DNA of 64,000 nt from Tsukamurella paurometabola (GTDB lineage: Bacteria; Actinomycetota; Actinomycetes; Mycobacteriales; Mycobacteriaceae), in assembly GCF_900631615.1 (NCBI RefSeq), contig NZ_LR131273.1:4124850-4188849 (forward strand). Direction: 5' to 3'. The position numbers and the translations under genes were made by a program. A model generated the notes under the pieces. The model was not told the DNA's origin. It searched no databases and worked only from the letters and a program-made list of their open reading frames with translations. Of the stretch, positions 52,969-63,763 are shown one piece after another. Each line of letters opens with the position of its first letter. Positions within the stretch are counted from its first letter, which is position 1.

Positions 52969-54234
52969 TCAGGACAGGTCGGCGAGCACGCGCTGCGCCG
53001 CGGCCTCCGCCCGGGCGATGCACGCCGGCACGCCGACACCGTCGAAGTACGCGCCCGCGAGAGCCAGGCCCTTCGGGGTGGCCGCCTCGATCGCCGCGAG
53101 GGTGTCGCGGTGGCCCGGCAGGTAGACGGGAATGCCCTCGTACCAGCGCTGCACGTGCGCGGCGGTCGGCTCGACCGTGATTCCGAGGACGTTCGCCAGG
53201 TCCTCCCGGGCGGCCGACACCAGCCCCGCGTCGACGTCGTCGACGATCCGGCTGACACCGAGGCGGCCGAAGGACAGACGCACCGTGCCGTCGGGAAGGT
53301 GGTCCCACTTGCGGCCGGAGAGCGTGAGCGCCTTGGCGCTGACCTGCTCGCGGCTCGCCACGAGCACCCCGGACAGGTCGGGCAGCTCGGTGCCCTCGGG
53401 GAGCCGCAAGGTCACCAGCGCCGAGCTGGCCGCCGGGATCGTGCCCACTGCGGCACCGAGCTCGGGGAGGCTCAGGCCGACGAGGCGGCCCACCTGAGGT
53501 GCAGGCACCGCGAGCACCACGGCGTCGAACATCGAGCCGCGCAGGCTCCATCCCGGGCGCACCTCGGGCACGGGCGCGCCGAGCATGATCCGGTCGCCGA
53601 GCTTCTCGGTGAGCGCGTCGAGCAGCTGCTGGTAGCCGCCGCGGAAAGCGCCGAAGACGGGACTCTCGTCCGGCTCGCCGAGCACGTCCCGGACGGCCTC
53701 GCCGAGCGACGAGGCGCCCGCGTCGAGGCGAGCGGCCAGGGCGGGCAGCGCGGCACGCACGGAGACGTCGTCCGCGTGCGCGGCGAAGACGCCCGCGACC
53801 ATCGGGTCGACGCTCCGCTCGACGACCTCGTCACCGAGGCGCGAGCGGACGAGCGCACCGATCGACGCATCGGCACCCGGGCTCCAGCGCAGCGGAATCC
53901 GCACCTCGTCGGCGTCGCCCGGGACGCCCATGACGGTCCGGCCGAAGCCGCCGCGCAGGGCACCGTCGGCGAACAGGGCGGGACGGCGCCCCGCCGGCTC
54001 GACGAGCTGATCGGCGAGCCCGAGCTCGGTCGCGAGGTCGATCACCTCGGGACGGCGGCGCACGAAGGCCTCGGCGCCGACGTCGAGGCGATCCCCGCCG
54101 ATGGTCTCGGACCGGAGCTTGCCGCCCACCCGATTGCCGGACTCGAACACGGTGACGCGTGCGCCCGCCTGCTGCAGGCGCAGCGCGGCGACCAGACCCG
54201 AGATGCCCGCCCCTACGACGGCGACGTTGCTCAT
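52969..54234 (-). CDS. hemY: Coproporphyrinogen III / protoporphyrinogen oxidase (CgoX/HemY type)
   Basis: 421-aa FAD enzyme. N-terminal GxGxxG in [28 protein letters not shown], and the C-terminal FAD motif [21 protein letters not shown]. With HemQ beside it, it most likely oxidises coproporphyrinogen III. The start overlaps the hemE stop (ATGA). Rv2677c equivalent. Confidence 0.93.
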   Translation of the reverse strand: MSNVAVVGAGISGLVAALRLQQAGARVTVFESGNRVGGKLRSETIGGDRLDVGAEAFVRRRPEVIDLATELGLADQLVEPAGRRPALFADGALRGGFGRTVMGVPGDADEVRIPLRWSPGADASIGALVRSRLGDEVVERSVDPMVAGVFAAHADDVSVRAALPALAARLDAGASSLGEAVRDVLGEPDESPVFGAFRGGYQQLLDALTEKLGDRIMLGAPVPEVRPGWSLRGSMFDAVVLAVPAPQVGRLVGLSLPELGAAVGTIPAASSALVTLRLPEGTELPDLSGVLVASREQVSAKALTLSGRKWDHLPDGTVRLSFGRLGVSRIVDDVDAGLVSAAREDLANVLGITVEPTAAHVQRWYEGIPVYLPGHRDTLAAIEAATPKGLALAGAYFDGVGVPACIARAEAAAQRVLADLS

Positions 54235-55310
54235 AGCGCGTGCACCAGGTCGACGACGCGGGTCAGCGCGTCGGGGTCGGTCGAGGGCAGCACTCCGTGA
54301 CCGAGGTTGAAGACGTGCCCGGACGCGCCCGCGGCGACGGCCGCATCGCCCTCCGCGACGACGCGCCGCACCTGCGTCTCGACGGTGCCGCGGTCGGCCA
54401 TGAGCGTCGCCGGATCCAGGTTGCCCTGCAGCGCCTTCCCCGCGCCGACGCGGCCGGCGGCCACGTCGAGGGGTACCCGCCAGTCGACGCCCACCACGTC
54501 GGCACCGGCCTCGCCCATGGCGCCGAGCAGCTCACCGGTGCCCACCCCGAAGTGGAAGGCGGGCAGCGCCGGGGCGCTCTCGCGCAGCGCGGCGAAGACC
54601 CGCGCGGAGTGCGGTTGGACGTACTGCCGGTAGTCCGCGAGGGACAGCGCACCGGCCCAGGAGTCGAACAGTTGGAAGGCCTGCGCGCCGGCGTCGGCCT
54701 GCACGCGCAGGAAGGTGATCGCGATGTCGGCGAGCGCGTCGAGGAGCGTGTGCCAGGTGTCGGGCTGGGTGTACATCAGCGCCTTGGTGCGCTCGTGGTT
54801 ACGGCTCGGCCCGCCCTCCACGAGGTAGGACGCGAGGGTGAACGGCGCGCCGGAGAAGCCGATCAGTGCGACGCCCGAGGGCAGCTCGCGACGCAGCATG
54901 CGCACCGCCTCGGCGATCGGCTCCACCTGCGCGGCGTCGAGTGCGGGGAGGGCGGCGACCGCCGCGGCGTCCCGGATCGGCTGCTCGACGACGGGGCCGA
55001 TACCGCTCACGATGTCCAGGTCGATCCCGGCGGCCTTGAGGGGAACCACGATGTCGGAGAACAGGATCGCCGCATCGGTGTGGTGCCTGCGCACCGGCTG
55101 CAGGGTGATCTCGCACACCAGGTCGGGACGGAAGCACGACTGCAGCATGCCGATCCCCTCGCGCGCCTTGCGGTACTCGGGCAGCGACCGCCCGGCCTGC
55201 CGCATGAACCACACGGGGCGGCGTTCCGGCGTGCGCCCCGCCACCGCATCGAGCAGCGGGTACCCCGTCGCCGCGGCCGTCGTCGATCGATCCTCGTTAC
55301 TCATCGACAC
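54231..55310 (-). CDS. hemE: Uroporphyrinogen decarboxylase
   Basis: 359 aa; decarboxylates uroporphyrinogen III to coproporphyrinogen III. Signature [19 protein letters not shown] with both conserved Arg, catalytic Asp in [53 protein letters not shown] and the end [14 protein letters not shown]. The GTG at 55310 and ATG at 55304 are alternative starts. Head of the hemE-hemY operon, divergent from DUF3000. Confidence 0.96.
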   Translation of the reverse strand: MSMSNEDRSTTAAATGYPLLDAVAGRTPERRPVWFMRQAGRSLPEYRKAREGIGMLQSCFRPDLVCEITLQPVRRHHTDAAILFSDIVVPLKAAGIDLDIVSGIGPVVEQPIRDAAAVAALPALDAAQVEPIAEAVRMLRRELPSGVALIGFSGAPFTLASYLVEGGPSRNHERTKALMYTQPDTWHTLLDALADIAITFLRVQADAGAQAFQLFDSWAGALSLADYRQYVQPHSARVFAALRESAPALPAFHFGVGTGELLGAMGEAGADVVGVDWRVPLDVAAGRVGAGKALQGNLDPATLMADRGTVETQVRRVVAEGDAAVAAGASGHVFNLGHGVLPSTDPDALTRVVDLVHAL

Positions 55311-55399
55311 AGATCATGTCATGACCGTCGCCCCCGCAGGCCGAGGCCTGCGGCGCGCCTACGCCGGGAGTGCCGCCGGAGCGGCTACGGTCACGGTTT

Positions 55400-56017
55400 G
55401 TGAGCCAACCAGGAACGGGTGACGAAGCGGCGGGCGGTGCGGGAGCGCGCGGCGCCGAGCCGGAGTCCTTCCGCGCGGCCGTCGAGTCCCTCCACAGGGC
55501 GACGGTCCGCCCCGAGATCGAGATCGGCAGTATCCGCCCGCCGCAGCGACTCGCCCCCTACAGCTACGCCCTGGGCGCGGAGGTCCGCGCTCCCGAGACC
55601 GACGTGGTGCCCGAGCACTCGGACGGCGAGACCTTCGGTCGCCTGATCCTGCTGCACGACCCGCACGGGCACGAGGCGTGGAACGGCCTGATGCGCCTGG
55701 TCGCGTACGTGCAGTCCGAGGTCGACGAGTCCCTGGCGTCCGACCCGCTGCTGCCCGAGGTCGCCTGGAGTTGGCTGACCGACGCGCTCGCCGACCGCGG
55801 CCAGGAGGTGACCGCGCTCGGCGGCACCGTGACCGCGACGGCGTCCGTGCGCTACGGCGACATCGCCGGCCCGCCGCGCGCCCACCAGCTGGAGCTGCGG
55901 GCGTCGTGGACGCCGCTGGGTGAGGATCTCTCCGGGCACGTGGAAGCGTTCTGCGCGGTGCTCGAGACCGCAGCCGGGCTGCCGCCGGCCGGGATCACCC
56001 GGCTCGGCTCGGCGTAG
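55400..56017 (+). CDS. DUF3000 family protein
   Basis: 205 aa, actinobacteria-specific. Conserved part begins ESFRAAVESLHRATVRPEIEIGSIRPPQRLAPYSYALGAEV; the Gly/Ala-rich first 20 residues vary. Corresponds by place and sequence to M. tuberculosis Rv2680. TACGGT (55386-55391) ends 8 nt before GTG 55400. Followed by the RNase D-like gene after 8 nt, so both form an operon. Confidence 0.87.
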   Translation: MSQPGTGDEAAGGAGARGAEPESFRAAVESLHRATVRPEIEIGSIRPPQRLAPYSYALGAEVRAPETDVVPEHSDGETFGRLILLHDPHGHEAWNGLMRLVAYVQSEVDESLASDPLLPEVAWSWLTDALADRGQEVTALGGTVTATASVRYGDIAGPPRAHQLELRASWTPLGEDLSGHVEAFCAVLETAAGLPPAGITRLGSA

Positions 56018-56025
56018 GCGCGGTC

Positions 56026-57246
56026 GTGGGCAAGGCCTCGTCGGAGCCGGTCCCCGGTATTCCGCTCACCGAACCGGCTGAGGGCGTTCCCGAGCCGCTC
56101 ACCACCGTGGCGGAGTTCGCGGACTGCGCTGCGGCGCTGCGCCGCGGCACCGGCCCCGTCGCCGTCGACACCGAGCGCGCATCGGGTTTCACCTACTCCT
56201 CCCGGGCCTACCTCATCCAGATCAAACGCACGGGCTCCGGTCTGTTCCTCCTCGACCCGATCCACGAACCGGAGGGCCTCGCGCCCGTGATCGAGGCCAT
56301 GCGCGGGGTCGAGTGGGTGCTGCACGCCGCCGATCAGGACCTACCGTGCCTCCGGGACGACGGCTTCGAGTGCGACGAGCTGTTCGACACGGAGCTCGCC
56401 GGGCGTCTCCTGGGCGCACCGCGGGTCAATCTCGCCGCGATGACGTCCGAGTACACGGGCTACGCCCTGGCGAAGGGCCACGGCGCCGCCGATTGGAGTA
56501 CCCGCCCGCTGCCGCACGAGTGGCTCAACTACGCGGCACTCGACGTCGAGGTGCTGGTGGACCTGCGCGACGAGGCGTACGAGCGGCTCGAGGACGCCGG
56601 GAAGCTGGCGTGGGCGCTCGAGGAGTTCGAGTACGAGCGCACCCGTCCGGACCCGGCACCCAAGCCTGACCCGTGGCGCCGTGTCTCCGGGCTGAGCACG
56701 CTGCGCAACCGCCGCCAGCTCGCCCGCGCCCGGGAGCTGTGGCTCGCGCGCGACGAGATGGCGGAACAGCGCAACGTCGCGCCCGGGCGGACGCTCCCGG
56801 ACTCCGCGATCGTCAACGCCGCCGCCAAGAACCCGACCACCGAGGCCGAGCTCACGGCGCTGCCGGTGTTCGGAGGGCCGCGGATGCGCCGGTCCGCCAA
56901 GCGGTGGCTCGGCGCCATCCATCGCGCCAACGCACTTCCCGACGCGTCGCTACCGCCGCTCCACGGCCCGCGCAACGGGGTCCCCGCGAACAACCGCTGG
57001 GCTAAGTCGAACCCCGAGGCCGCCGAGCGGCTCGCGAGGGTCCGGGCGGCGCTGGCCGCGATCTCCGACGAGGTCGCGGTGCCGGTCGAGAACCTGTTGC
57101 CGACGGACGCCGTCCGGCAGTTGTGCTGGGACGGCACGGCCGAGGGTGCCGCGGCCGTCGAGGACGCGCTCGCCGCCTCGGGCGCGCGGAACTGGCAGCG
57201 CCGCCTGACGGTGACCGCCGTCGCGGCCGCGCTCGCGTCCGCCTGA
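56026..57246 (+). CDS. RNase D-like 3'-5' exonuclease with HRDC domain
   Basis: 406 aa. DEDD exonuclease part: VAVDTERASGF (DxE), VLHAADQDLPCLRD, and YAALDVEVLVDL (YxxxD) in order; HRDC about 225-300 (STLRNRRQLARARELWLARDEMAEQRNVAPGRTLPDSAIV). Expected to trim tRNA or other RNA 3' ends. GTG start. Equivalent to Rv2681c position; here on plus strand after DUF3000 and convergent with dxs. Confidence 0.9.
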   Translation: MGKASSEPVPGIPLTEPAEGVPEPLTTVAEFADCAAALRRGTGPVAVDTERASGFTYSSRAYLIQIKRTGSGLFLLDPIHEPEGLAPVIEAMRGVEWVLHAADQDLPCLRDDGFECDELFDTELAGRLLGAPRVNLAAMTSEYTGYALAKGHGAADWSTRPLPHEWLNYAALDVEVLVDLRDEAYERLEDAGKLAWALEEFEYERTRPDPAPKPDPWRRVSGLSTLRNRRQLARARELWLARDEMAEQRNVAPGRTLPDSAIVNAAAKNPTTEAELTALPVFGGPRMRRSAKRWLGAIHRANALPDASLPPLHGPRNGVPANNRWAKSNPEAAERLARVRAALAAISDEVAVPVENLLPTDAVRQLCWDGTAEGAAAVEDALAASGARNWQRRLTVTAVAAALASA

Positions 57247-57258
57247 CCGGACCGGCGT

Positions 57259-59193
57259 TCAGCGCACCTGACCGGGTGTCGCCGGGGCCTTCTCGACGGG
57301 CACGGTGACCTGGGCGCAGGCGGTCACCCACCCGGTGATCCGGAAGGCGATCTCCGACGGTGTCAGCCCGAGGTCGGTGAGGATCTCGCCCCGCGAGGCG
57401 TGATCGAGGAAGCTCTGCTCGATGCCGAGGACCCGGGTGGGGACGTCGACCTCGGCGCGCTGCAGCGCGGCCGTGACGGACGCGCCGATCCCGCCCGCGA
57501 CGCCGTTGTCCTCGAGGGTCACGACGAGGTGGTGGGTCCGCGCCAGATCGACGACGGACGCAGGCACCGGCAGGACCCAGCGCGGGTCCACGACGGTCGC
57601 GGCGATGCCCTGGCCGCGCAGGCGCGTCGCGACGTCCACCGCGGCGTGCGCGAAGGCGCCGACCGCGACGATCAGCACGTCCGCGCCGCCCGCCGCGTCC
57701 TCGACCAGCACGTCGACACCGTCGGGCAGGCGACGGACGGCCTCGAGGTCCGCCGGCACCGCACCCTTGCCGTACCGGATGAGGGTCGGTGCGTCGTCGA
57801 CGTCGAGTGCCTCGGCGAACTCCTCGCGCAGGCGCGCGGCGTCGCGCGGCACGGCGGCGCGCAGGCCGGGAACGATCGCCGCGAGCGAGAGGTCCCACAT
57901 GCCGTGGTGGCTGGCGCCGTCCGGACCGGTGATCCCGGAGCGGTCCAACACCACGGTGACGCCCTGTCCCAGCAGGGCGACGTCCATGAGGAGCTGGTCG
58001 AAGGCGCGGTTGAGGAAGGTCGCGTACAGGGCGACCACGGGATGCATGCCGCCCAGCGCGAGGCCGGCGGCCGAGGTCAGTGCGTGCTGCTCGGCGATGC
58101 CCACGTCGTACATGCGGTCCGGGAACTTGCGCCCGAAGTCGGCGACGCCCGTCGGCTCGGCCATGGCACCCGTGATCGCGACGACGTCGTCGCGGCGCTC
58201 ACCGTGAGCGACCAGTTCCTCGGCGAACACGGACGTCCAGTCGCGGGCGCCGCCGGCACCTCCGACCGGCAGGCCCGTCGCGGGATCGATGACGCCGATG
58301 CCGTGCATCTGGTCGGCCTCGTGGTTCTCGGCGTGCTCGTAGCCGTTGCCCTTGCGGGTGAGCGCGTGCACCACCACGGGCCCACCGAAGTCCTTCGCGC
58401 GGCGGAGCGCGGCCTCCAGCGCCAGTTCGTCGTGCCCGTCGATGGGACCGACGTACTTGAGGCCGAGGTCCGCGAACAACGCCTGCGGGCTCACCATGTC
58501 CTTGATCCCGGCCTTCATCCCGTGCAGCACGGAGTACGCGGGTTCACCGACGACGGGAACGTTGCGCAGGCGCCGCCGCGCCTCCCCGAGGAGACGCTCG
58601 TACTCGGGCTGGGTGCGCAGTCCCGACAGATGCGTCGCCAGGCCGCCGATCGTCGGCGCGTACGAGCGGCCGTTGTCGTTGACGACGATCACGACGGGGC
58701 GGTCCGAGGCCGCGATGTTGTTGAGGGCCTCCCAGCACATCCCACCGGTGAGAGCGCCGTCGCCGACCACGGCGACGACGGTCCGCTTCTCCCCCTTCAG
58801 CGCGAACGCCTTCGCCAGGCCGTCGGCGTAGCTCAGCGCCGCCGACGCGTGGGAGGACTCGACCCAGTCGTGCTCGGACTCGGCGCGGCACGGGTATCCC
58901 GACAGGCCGCCGGCCTGCCGCAGGGTGTCGAACCCGTCGCGGCGGCCCGTGAGGATCTTGTGCACGTACGCCTGGTGCCCCGTGTCGAAGAGCACCGGAT
59001 CCGACGGCGAGTCGAAGACGCGGTGGATCGCCATGGTCAGTTCGACGACGCCCAGGTTGGGGCCGAGATGCCCACCGGTCGCCGAGACCTTCTCCACGAG
59101 GAAGTCACGAATCTCCCCGGCCAGCTCGGTGAGCTGGTCCTGGTCCAGCCGACGCAGGTCGCGTGGGGACTCGATGGTGCGCAGCAGGTTCAT
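57259..59193 (-). CDS. dxs: 1-deoxy-D-xylulose-5-phosphate synthase
   Basis: 644 aa thiamine-diphosphate enzyme condensing pyruvate and glyceraldehyde 3-phosphate, entry to the MEP isoprenoid path (needed for decaprenyl phosphate used by AftC). [29 protein letters not shown], ThDP motif [16 protein letters not shown], and the [15 protein letters not shown] site in the second half. ATG 59193 has GAGGGAT; the longer frame is rejected. The last 20 residues ([16 protein letters not shown]) extend beyond the usual end. Confidence 0.96.
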   Translation of the reverse strand: MNLLRTIESPRDLRRLDQDQLTELAGEIRDFLVEKVSATGGHLGPNLGVVELTMAIHRVFDSPSDPVLFDTGHQAYVHKILTGRRDGFDTLRQAGGLSGYPCRAESEHDWVESSHASAALSYADGLAKAFALKGEKRTVVAVVGDGALTGGMCWEALNNIAASDRPVVIVVNDNGRSYAPTIGGLATHLSGLRTQPEYERLLGEARRRLRNVPVVGEPAYSVLHGMKAGIKDMVSPQALFADLGLKYVGPIDGHDELALEAALRRAKDFGGPVVVHALTRKGNGYEHAENHEADQMHGIGVIDPATGLPVGGAGGARDWTSVFAEELVAHGERRDDVVAITGAMAEPTGVADFGRKFPDRMYDVGIAEQHALTSAAGLALGGMHPVVALYATFLNRAFDQLLMDVALLGQGVTVVLDRSGITGPDGASHHGMWDLSLAAIVPGLRAAVPRDAARLREEFAEALDVDDAPTLIRYGKGAVPADLEAVRRLPDGVDVLVEDAAGGADVLIVAVGAFAHAAVDVATRLRGQGIAATVVDPRWVLPVPASVVDLARTHHLVVTLEDNGVAGGIGASVTAALQRAEVDVPTRVLGIEQSFLDHASRGEILTDLGLTPSEIAFRITGWVTACAQVTVPVEKAPATPGQVR

Positions 59194-59233
59194 ATCCCTC
59201 GTGTCTACTCCCGTGAGAGGTGCCTTTGCCACT

Positions 59234-60451
59234 TTACCGGCCCCGCCAGTCCTGCACCCCCGGCACCAGCACCGCGATCGCCTCCATGTGGTGCGTCCCG
59301 GGGAAAGCGTCGAAGACGTCCATCTCCACCATCCGATATCCGTGATCGCACGCCGCCCCGATGTCGCGTGCGAACGCCGCCGGATCACAGCCCACGTGCA
59401 CGATGACCGCCGGCGCCGCCGCCGTGACGGCGGCCATCACGGCCTTGCCCGCGCCCGCGCGGGGCGGATCCAGCACTACGACCGACGGTGTCCGCAGCCC
59501 CTTCAAGCGCGCGGCCGCGTCGCCGCGGTGGAAGCGCACCGGCGCACCGTCGAACACCTGCTTGCCGGCGGCGATCGCGCCGCCCGAGGTCTCCACGACG
59601 TCGACGGCGTACCCCTCGTCCACGAGTGCACCTGCGAACACGCCCGCGCCGCCGTACAGGTCCCAGGCGACCCCGGAACCCGGTCCGAAGCGGCCTACGT
59701 ACGCGGCAACGCGCTGCGCGTACCTGGTCGCGGCGTCGCGATGCGCCTGCCAGAAGCCGCCCACGGGGATGTTCCACGAGCGCTCGCCCACCCGGTACTC
59801 CGCGTGCCCGGCACCGGCCAGTACCTGAGCGGGCCGGCCCCGTCGTGCCGGGACGGCCGCATGAGAGTTGCCGGCGTCGTCGAGTACGAGCGCGACCTCG
59901 CCCCCCGCCTCCGCCCGCAGCGAGTGCGCCAGCGCGGTCAGGTCGTCGGGAAGCTGCGCGCACGGCGCGACCACGACGGCGTCGCTGCGGTGCGCGTGCT
60001 GCCCGAGGCGACCATCAGCGGCGGCGACCAAGCGGGCGCGGTGCCGCCATCCGGACCGCCCACCGGCAAGGGGAGAGACAATCGAGTCCCAGCCGGGGCC
60101 GAAGTACTCGGCGTCGAAACCACCCACGCGCTGCAACTGTTCGCGAAGCACCTGAGCCTTGATCTCCCACTGGTGGGCGGGGTCGGCGAAGGTCAGGTCG
60201 CAGCAGCCCGCGCCGGCGGCGGCCGCGGCGCAGGCCTCCGGGACCCGGTGCGGCGAGGCCTCGAGGACCTCGACGATGCTCGCGCGGGCGTAGGACTTCT
60301 TCACCTCGGTGACCCGGGCGCGCACCGTCTCGCCGGGGAGCGCGCCGCGCACGAAGACGGCGCGACCCTCGTGCCGGGCGATGACGAAGCCGCCGTGCCC
60401 CGGCGCGCCGCAGGTCAGCGAGAGGTCGTCGCCGACCGCGAGCCCGCTCAC
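59234..60451 (-). CDS. TrmA/RlmD-type class I SAM-dependent RNA methyltransferase
   Basis: 405 aa. N-terminal TRAM domain ([38 protein letters not shown]), SAM-binding [27 protein letters not shown] and the catalytic Cys in [18 protein letters not shown] near residue 80 may be a remnant or part of an Fe-S site; the complete four-cysteine set is not evident. Would make 5-methyluridine in tRNA or rRNA. As Rv2689c. GTG overlaps the DUF3159 stop (GTGA). Confidence 0.88.
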   Translation of the reverse strand: MSGLAVGDDLSLTCGAPGHGGFVIARHEGRAVFVRGALPGETVRARVTEVKKSYARASIVEVLEASPHRVPEACAAAAAGAGCCDLTFADPAHQWEIKAQVLREQLQRVGGFDAEYFGPGWDSIVSPLAGGRSGWRHRARLVAAADGRLGQHAHRSDAVVVAPCAQLPDDLTALAHSLRAEAGGEVALVLDDAGNSHAAVPARRGRPAQVLAGAGHAEYRVGERSWNIPVGGFWQAHRDAATRYAQRVAAYVGRFGPGSGVAWDLYGGAGVFAGALVDEGYAVDVVETSGGAIAAGKQVFDGAPVRFHRGDAAARLKGLRTPSVVVLDPPRAGAGKAVMAAVTAAAPAVIVHVGCDPAAFARDIGAACDHGYRMVEMDVFDAFPGTHHMEAIAVLVPGVQDWRGR

Positions 60452-61128
60452 GCCTCGCCCGCGTTCTCCGCCGGAGCCCGCGTCGCCGAGACCCGGCGCA
60501 CCCCCAGGAAGGTCACGAGCAGCGCCGCCGCGAACATCGGCCATCCCATGACGATCGTTGCGACGCCGAGCCAGTTCACGTCGTCCTTGAGGAACAGTGC
60601 GCCCTTGACCACGAACCGTACGAGGAACACGAGCGTCCACATGACTGTGAGCCACGTGAACATCCGCTTCTCCGCGGGGCGCTCACGCCAGTCCCCTTCG
60701 GTACCGTCGCCGTCGCGGAAGAAGTGCCACAACACCCCCACGAGCGGCTTCCCGATCACGATCGATACCGCGAAGGCGAGCGCGAAGACCGCCTGGCTGA
60801 CGATGCCGTACAGGAAGTACCAGCGGCCGCCCAGCATCAGCGCGATCAGCACACAGGCGGCCACGCCGAAGAAACCCGACACGGCGGGCTGCACGCTGGT
60901 GCGCGTGGCGAGGCGGAGCACCAGGACGAGCAGTGCGGCGCCGAGCGCTGCCGCCGAGGCCCACCCGAGGCCCCAGAGCGCGTTGACGGGGACGAAGACG
61001 ACAACGGGCAGGGTCGAGTACACCATGCCCTGCCAGCCGCCCATCTGCTCGAGCACCTGGTCCTTGATCGAGGGCTCGGGGGCCTCCTGCTCAGCCGTCG
61101 CCGGCTCCTGCTCAGCACCATCCGTCAC
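60448..61128 (-). CDS. DUF3159 membrane protein
   Basis: 226 aa with five or six helices after an acidic N-terminus. SIKDQVLEQMGGWQGMVYSTLPVVVFVPVNALWGL is the family start; later GGRWYFLYGIVSQAVFALAF and a C-terminal GWPMFAAALLVTFLGVRR. Function unknown. TACTGT (61140-61135) ends 6 nt before GTG 61128. Coupled to the TrmA-like gene. Confidence 0.86.
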   Translation of the reverse strand: MTDGAEQEPATAEQEAPEPSIKDQVLEQMGGWQGMVYSTLPVVVFVPVNALWGLGWASAAALGAALLVLVLRLATRTSVQPAVSGFFGVAACVLIALMLGGRWYFLYGIVSQAVFALAFAVSIVIGKPLVGVLWHFFRDGDGTEGDWRERPAEKRMFTWLTVMWTLVFLVRFVVKGALFLKDDVNWLGVATIVMGWPMFAAALLVTFLGVRRVSATRAPAENAGEA

Positions 61129-61215
61129 ACGAACACAGTACGTGGCCCGGCGGGTCCCCGATCCGGCGTACGGAGCCGCCGCCGCACCGCACGCGGGCCC
61201 TGGCATGCTCGGCGC

Positions 61216-61914
61216 ATGCAGTTCCCCGCGCACACCACCGCCGTCCTGCTGCCGGGCTCGGGCTCGGACGCCGACTTCGTGCTCCGCGCGTTCGCCCCGC
61301 TCACCGCGCTCTGCGAGCGCACGGTGGGCGTCGACGCGGGCCCGCCCTCCGTGGTGACCCGCTACCGCGCTGCGCTCGACGCCGCCGCGGCGGGCGGCCC
61401 ACTCCTGGTGTGCGGGGTCTCCCTCGGGTCGGCGGTGGCGGCGAACTGGGCCCTGGAGAACCCGGACGCCGACGTGACTCTGGTGCTCACCCTGCCGCCC
61501 TGGTGCGGTCCCGCGGGCGCGGACGTCCCCGCGGCGGTGTCGGCACGGGTGACCGCGGCCACCGTCGACGAGCTGGGTGCGGCTGCGGCGATCGCCCGAA
61601 TGCGGGCGGGCAGCCCGCCGTGGCTGGCACGGGAACTCAGCCGGTCCTGGGCCGCACACGGCGACTTCCTGGCGCCCGCACTGCGGGAAGCGGCGCGCTA
61701 CGAGGCTCCCACCGAGGAGGAACTGCACGGCTTGGCGGCGCGCACCGTCGTCGTCGGCGCGGAGGGCGACCTCATCCACCCCGTCGCGACCGCGCGCGCC
61801 TGGGCGGCGGCGATCCCGGGCGCAGGCATCGTCGTGGTCGACCTGGCCGACCTCGGCCCCGACCCGGCGGTCCTCGGCCGGGCGGGGCTCGACGGCCTTA
61901 CTGCTGGTTGTTGA
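61216..61914 (+). CDS. Alpha/beta-hydrolase family protein
   Basis: 232 aa. Strand LLVCGVSLGSAVAANWAL bears the GxSxG nucleophile elbow (Ser in GVSLG), VLLPGSGSDADFVLRAF is the oxyanion region, VVVGAEGDLIHPV supplies Asp and His late in the chain. Compact esterase- or thioesterase-like enzyme; substrate unknown. ATG 61216. Its 3' end overlaps the convergent DUF3710 gene by 17 nt. Confidence 0.8.
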   Translation: MQFPAHTTAVLLPGSGSDADFVLRAFAPLTALCERTVGVDAGPPSVVTRYRAALDAAAAGGPLLVCGVSLGSAVAANWALENPDADVTLVLTLPPWCGPAGADVPAAVSARVTAATVDELGAAAAIARMRAGSPPWLARELSRSWAAHGDFLAPALREAARYEAPTEEELHGLAARTVVVGAEGDLIHPVATARAWAAAIPGAGIVVVDLADLGPDPAVLGRAGLDGLTAGC

Positions 61915-62719
61915 GCCGCGTCAGCGCGGATCCCTGGGTCAGCCGGTCCTGGTTGCTCTGCCGCAGGGCGGCGGGCCCCTCGGCGGCCGCGCGCTGCGCG
62001 ACCTGCGCCGCGATCGCGGCCGCGGCCTGTTCCTGCTGCGCCTGCTGCGCCGCCATCGCCTGCTGCAGCTGCTGCACGAGTTCGGTGGGAAGCTCGATCT
62101 CGAGGTGGTCGCGCGCGGGCCGCGGGTCGGTGCCGCGCCGGACGACCGTCTCCGCGAGCATCGCGCGGGCGAGTTGCGCCGCCTGGTCCGCGGTCTCCTG
62201 CGGGGAGGCCACGACGATCCGGACCATCCAGCGCGGGCCGTCGACACCGATGAACCGCAGGACGCCGTCGGGCTGGGTGCCGACGACCTCGCGGCCCCAG
62301 TGGCCGTCCTCGATCGCGACCTGAGCGCCGTTCTCGCGCAGGGAGTCGGCCAGCTCGGTGACGACCTCGCGCCACTGTCCGCCCGACTTCGGTGCCGCGA
62401 ACACGCCGGGCGTGATGCGACCGACCGGGGTGTCGAGGTGCACCCCGACGGGCATGCCCTCGGGGCTCATCTCGACCTGCAGCTGCGACTCCGCCGGCAT
62501 CGCCAGGATGAGCGACCCCAGGTCGAGTCGGCCCTCATCGAGGCCGTCGGTGCTCTCCAGGGAGTTGAGGTCGTACGGGCCGGCGCCGGTACCGAGCTCC
62601 TGCACCTCGTCCTCGTCCGCGGGCGCCGGCACCGTGTGGTGCTCGGGCTGCCCGACCGTGGCGTACGGGTCGACGCTCGCTGAACTGCGCTGCTTGGACT
62701 TGCGGCGGCCGAGGGCCAT
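61898..62719 (-). CDS. DUF3710 family protein
   Basis: 273 aa, actinobacterial. Family stretch GPYDLNSLESTDGLDEGRLDLGSLILAMPAESQLQVEMSPEGMPVGVHL, then GRITPGVFAAPKSGGQWREV and WGREVVGTQPDGVLRFIGVDGPRWMVRIV. C-terminal 60 residues are a Gln/Ala-rich helix (QQLQQAMAAQQAQQEQAAAAI). Function unknown. Start ATG 62719, 38 nt after dut; corresponds to Rv2696c, which also neighbours dut. Confidence 0.88.
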   Translation of the reverse strand: MALGRRKSKQRSSASVDPYATVGQPEHHTVPAPADEDEVQELGTGAGPYDLNSLESTDGLDEGRLDLGSLILAMPAESQLQVEMSPEGMPVGVHLDTPVGRITPGVFAAPKSGGQWREVVTELADSLRENGAQVAIEDGHWGREVVGTQPDGVLRFIGVDGPRWMVRIVVASPQETADQAAQLARAMLAETVVRRGTDPRPARDHLEIELPTELVQQLQQAMAAQQAQQEQAAAAIAAQVAQRAAAEGPAALRQSNQDRLTQGSALTRLNNQQ

Positions 62720-62757
62720 GAACGGTGCTCCTTGGTTCTTCGTGGGTGTTCGGGAGG

Positions 62758-63219
62758 TCAGTGGGAGGACTCGAGGCTCGCGTGCCCGCCCGACGAGCCG
62801 TAGCCGCCGGTGCCGCGCACGGTCTCGTCGAGGAACGAGACCTCCTTGAAGTCGGGCAGCTCCACGCGCTGCACGAGCAGCTGCGCGATCCGGTCGCCGC
62901 GTTTGATGTCGACGGCCGTCTCGCGGTCGGTGTTGAGCAGGCACACCTTGATCTCCCCGCGGTAGCCGGCATCGATGGTGCCCGGCGTATTGACCACGGT
63001 GAGACCGTGCTTCGCGGCGAGTCCGGAACGCGGGTGGATCAGGCCGACGGTGCCGTGCGGCAGTGCGATCGCCACGCCGGTCGCGACGAGCGTGCGGGCA
63101 CCGGGTTCGATCCGCACGTCGATCGTCGAGTACAGGTCCACGCCCGCGTCGCCGGGATGTGCGCGCTTGGGGAGTGGGAGGCCCTCGTCGAGCCGCAGTA
63201 GGGGTATCTGGCTCACCAT
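62758..63219 (-). CDS. dut: dUTP diphosphatase
   Basis: 153-aa trimeric dUTPase. All five motifs: [22 protein letters not shown], the uracil hairpin [24 protein letters not shown] and the C-terminal [12 protein letters not shown] that closes over the site. ATG 63219 is 7 nt after TAGTCT (63232-63227), leaderless type. Confidence 0.97.
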   Translation of the reverse strand: MVSQIPLLRLDEGLPLPKRAHPGDAGVDLYSTIDVRIEPGARTLVATGVAIALPHGTVGLIHPRSGLAAKHGLTVVNTPGTIDAGYRGEIKVCLLNTDRETAVDIKRGDRIAQLLVQRVELPDFKEVSFLDETVRGTGGYGSSGGHASLESSH

Positions 63220-63226
63220 GGGATGC

Positions 63227-63236
63227 AGACTACGCT
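63227..63236. promoter_or_regulatory. Overlapping divergent -10 boxes of dut and DUF3093
   Basis: TAGTCT on the minus strand (63232-63227) and TACGCT on the plus strand (63231-63236) share the base pairs 63231-63232. Each stands 6-7 nt before the start codon of its gene, so both transcripts would be leaderless and polymerase can serve only one at a time. Confidence 0.65.
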
Positions 63237-63242
63237 GAAGCC

Positions 63243-63734
63243 GTGTCGGACGATCGAACAGTGAAGACCTCGCAGCCCGGGAGTGGATACTTCGAGAGAC
63301 TCACGGTGCCCTGGTACTGGTGGCTCGCGGGTGCCGTCGTGGCGGGTCTGCTGTGCTTCGAGGTGACGCTCGCCGCGAACTGGGGCGATTGGATGATCGG
63401 CGCGTTCGTTCTGATCGTCGCGGTGATCGCGGTCCTGCTGTGGTCGATGGGCCGGGGCAGCGTCGCGGTGCGCGACGGTGAACTGTGGGCGGGCAACGCC
63501 CACCTGCCACTGGAACTGATCTCCCGTGCCGCCGCGGTGCCGCCTCAGGCGAAGAGCGCGGCGCTGGGCCGCCAGCTCGATCCCGCGGCGTTCGTCTATC
63601 ACAAGGGCTGGATCAAGCAGATGATCGTGGTGGTCCTCGACGATCCCGAGGATCCGACTCCGTACTGGATGGTCTCCACGCGGCACCCGGAGAAGATGCT
63701 CGCGTTGATCCCCGCCGCGACCACGCTCGGATAG
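63243..63734 (+). CDS. DUF3093 membrane protein
   Basis: 163 aa. Two helices (about 24-42 [18 protein letters not shown] and 50-66 [17 protein letters not shown]), then a soluble domain ([60 protein letters not shown]). Actinobacterial family, position as Rv2698. GTG 63243 lies 6 nt after TACGCT. Confidence 0.88.
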   Translation: MSDDRTVKTSQPGSGYFERLTVPWYWWLAGAVVAGLLCFEVTLAANWGDWMIGAFVLIVAVIAVLLWSMGRGSVAVRDGELWAGNAHLPLELISRAAAVPPQAKSAALGRQLDPAAFVYHKGWIKQMIVVVLDDPEDPTPYWMVSTRHPEKMLALIPAATTLG

Positions 63735-63763
63735 CGAGCGGGTCGCCGCGGAGAAGGTCGCCG

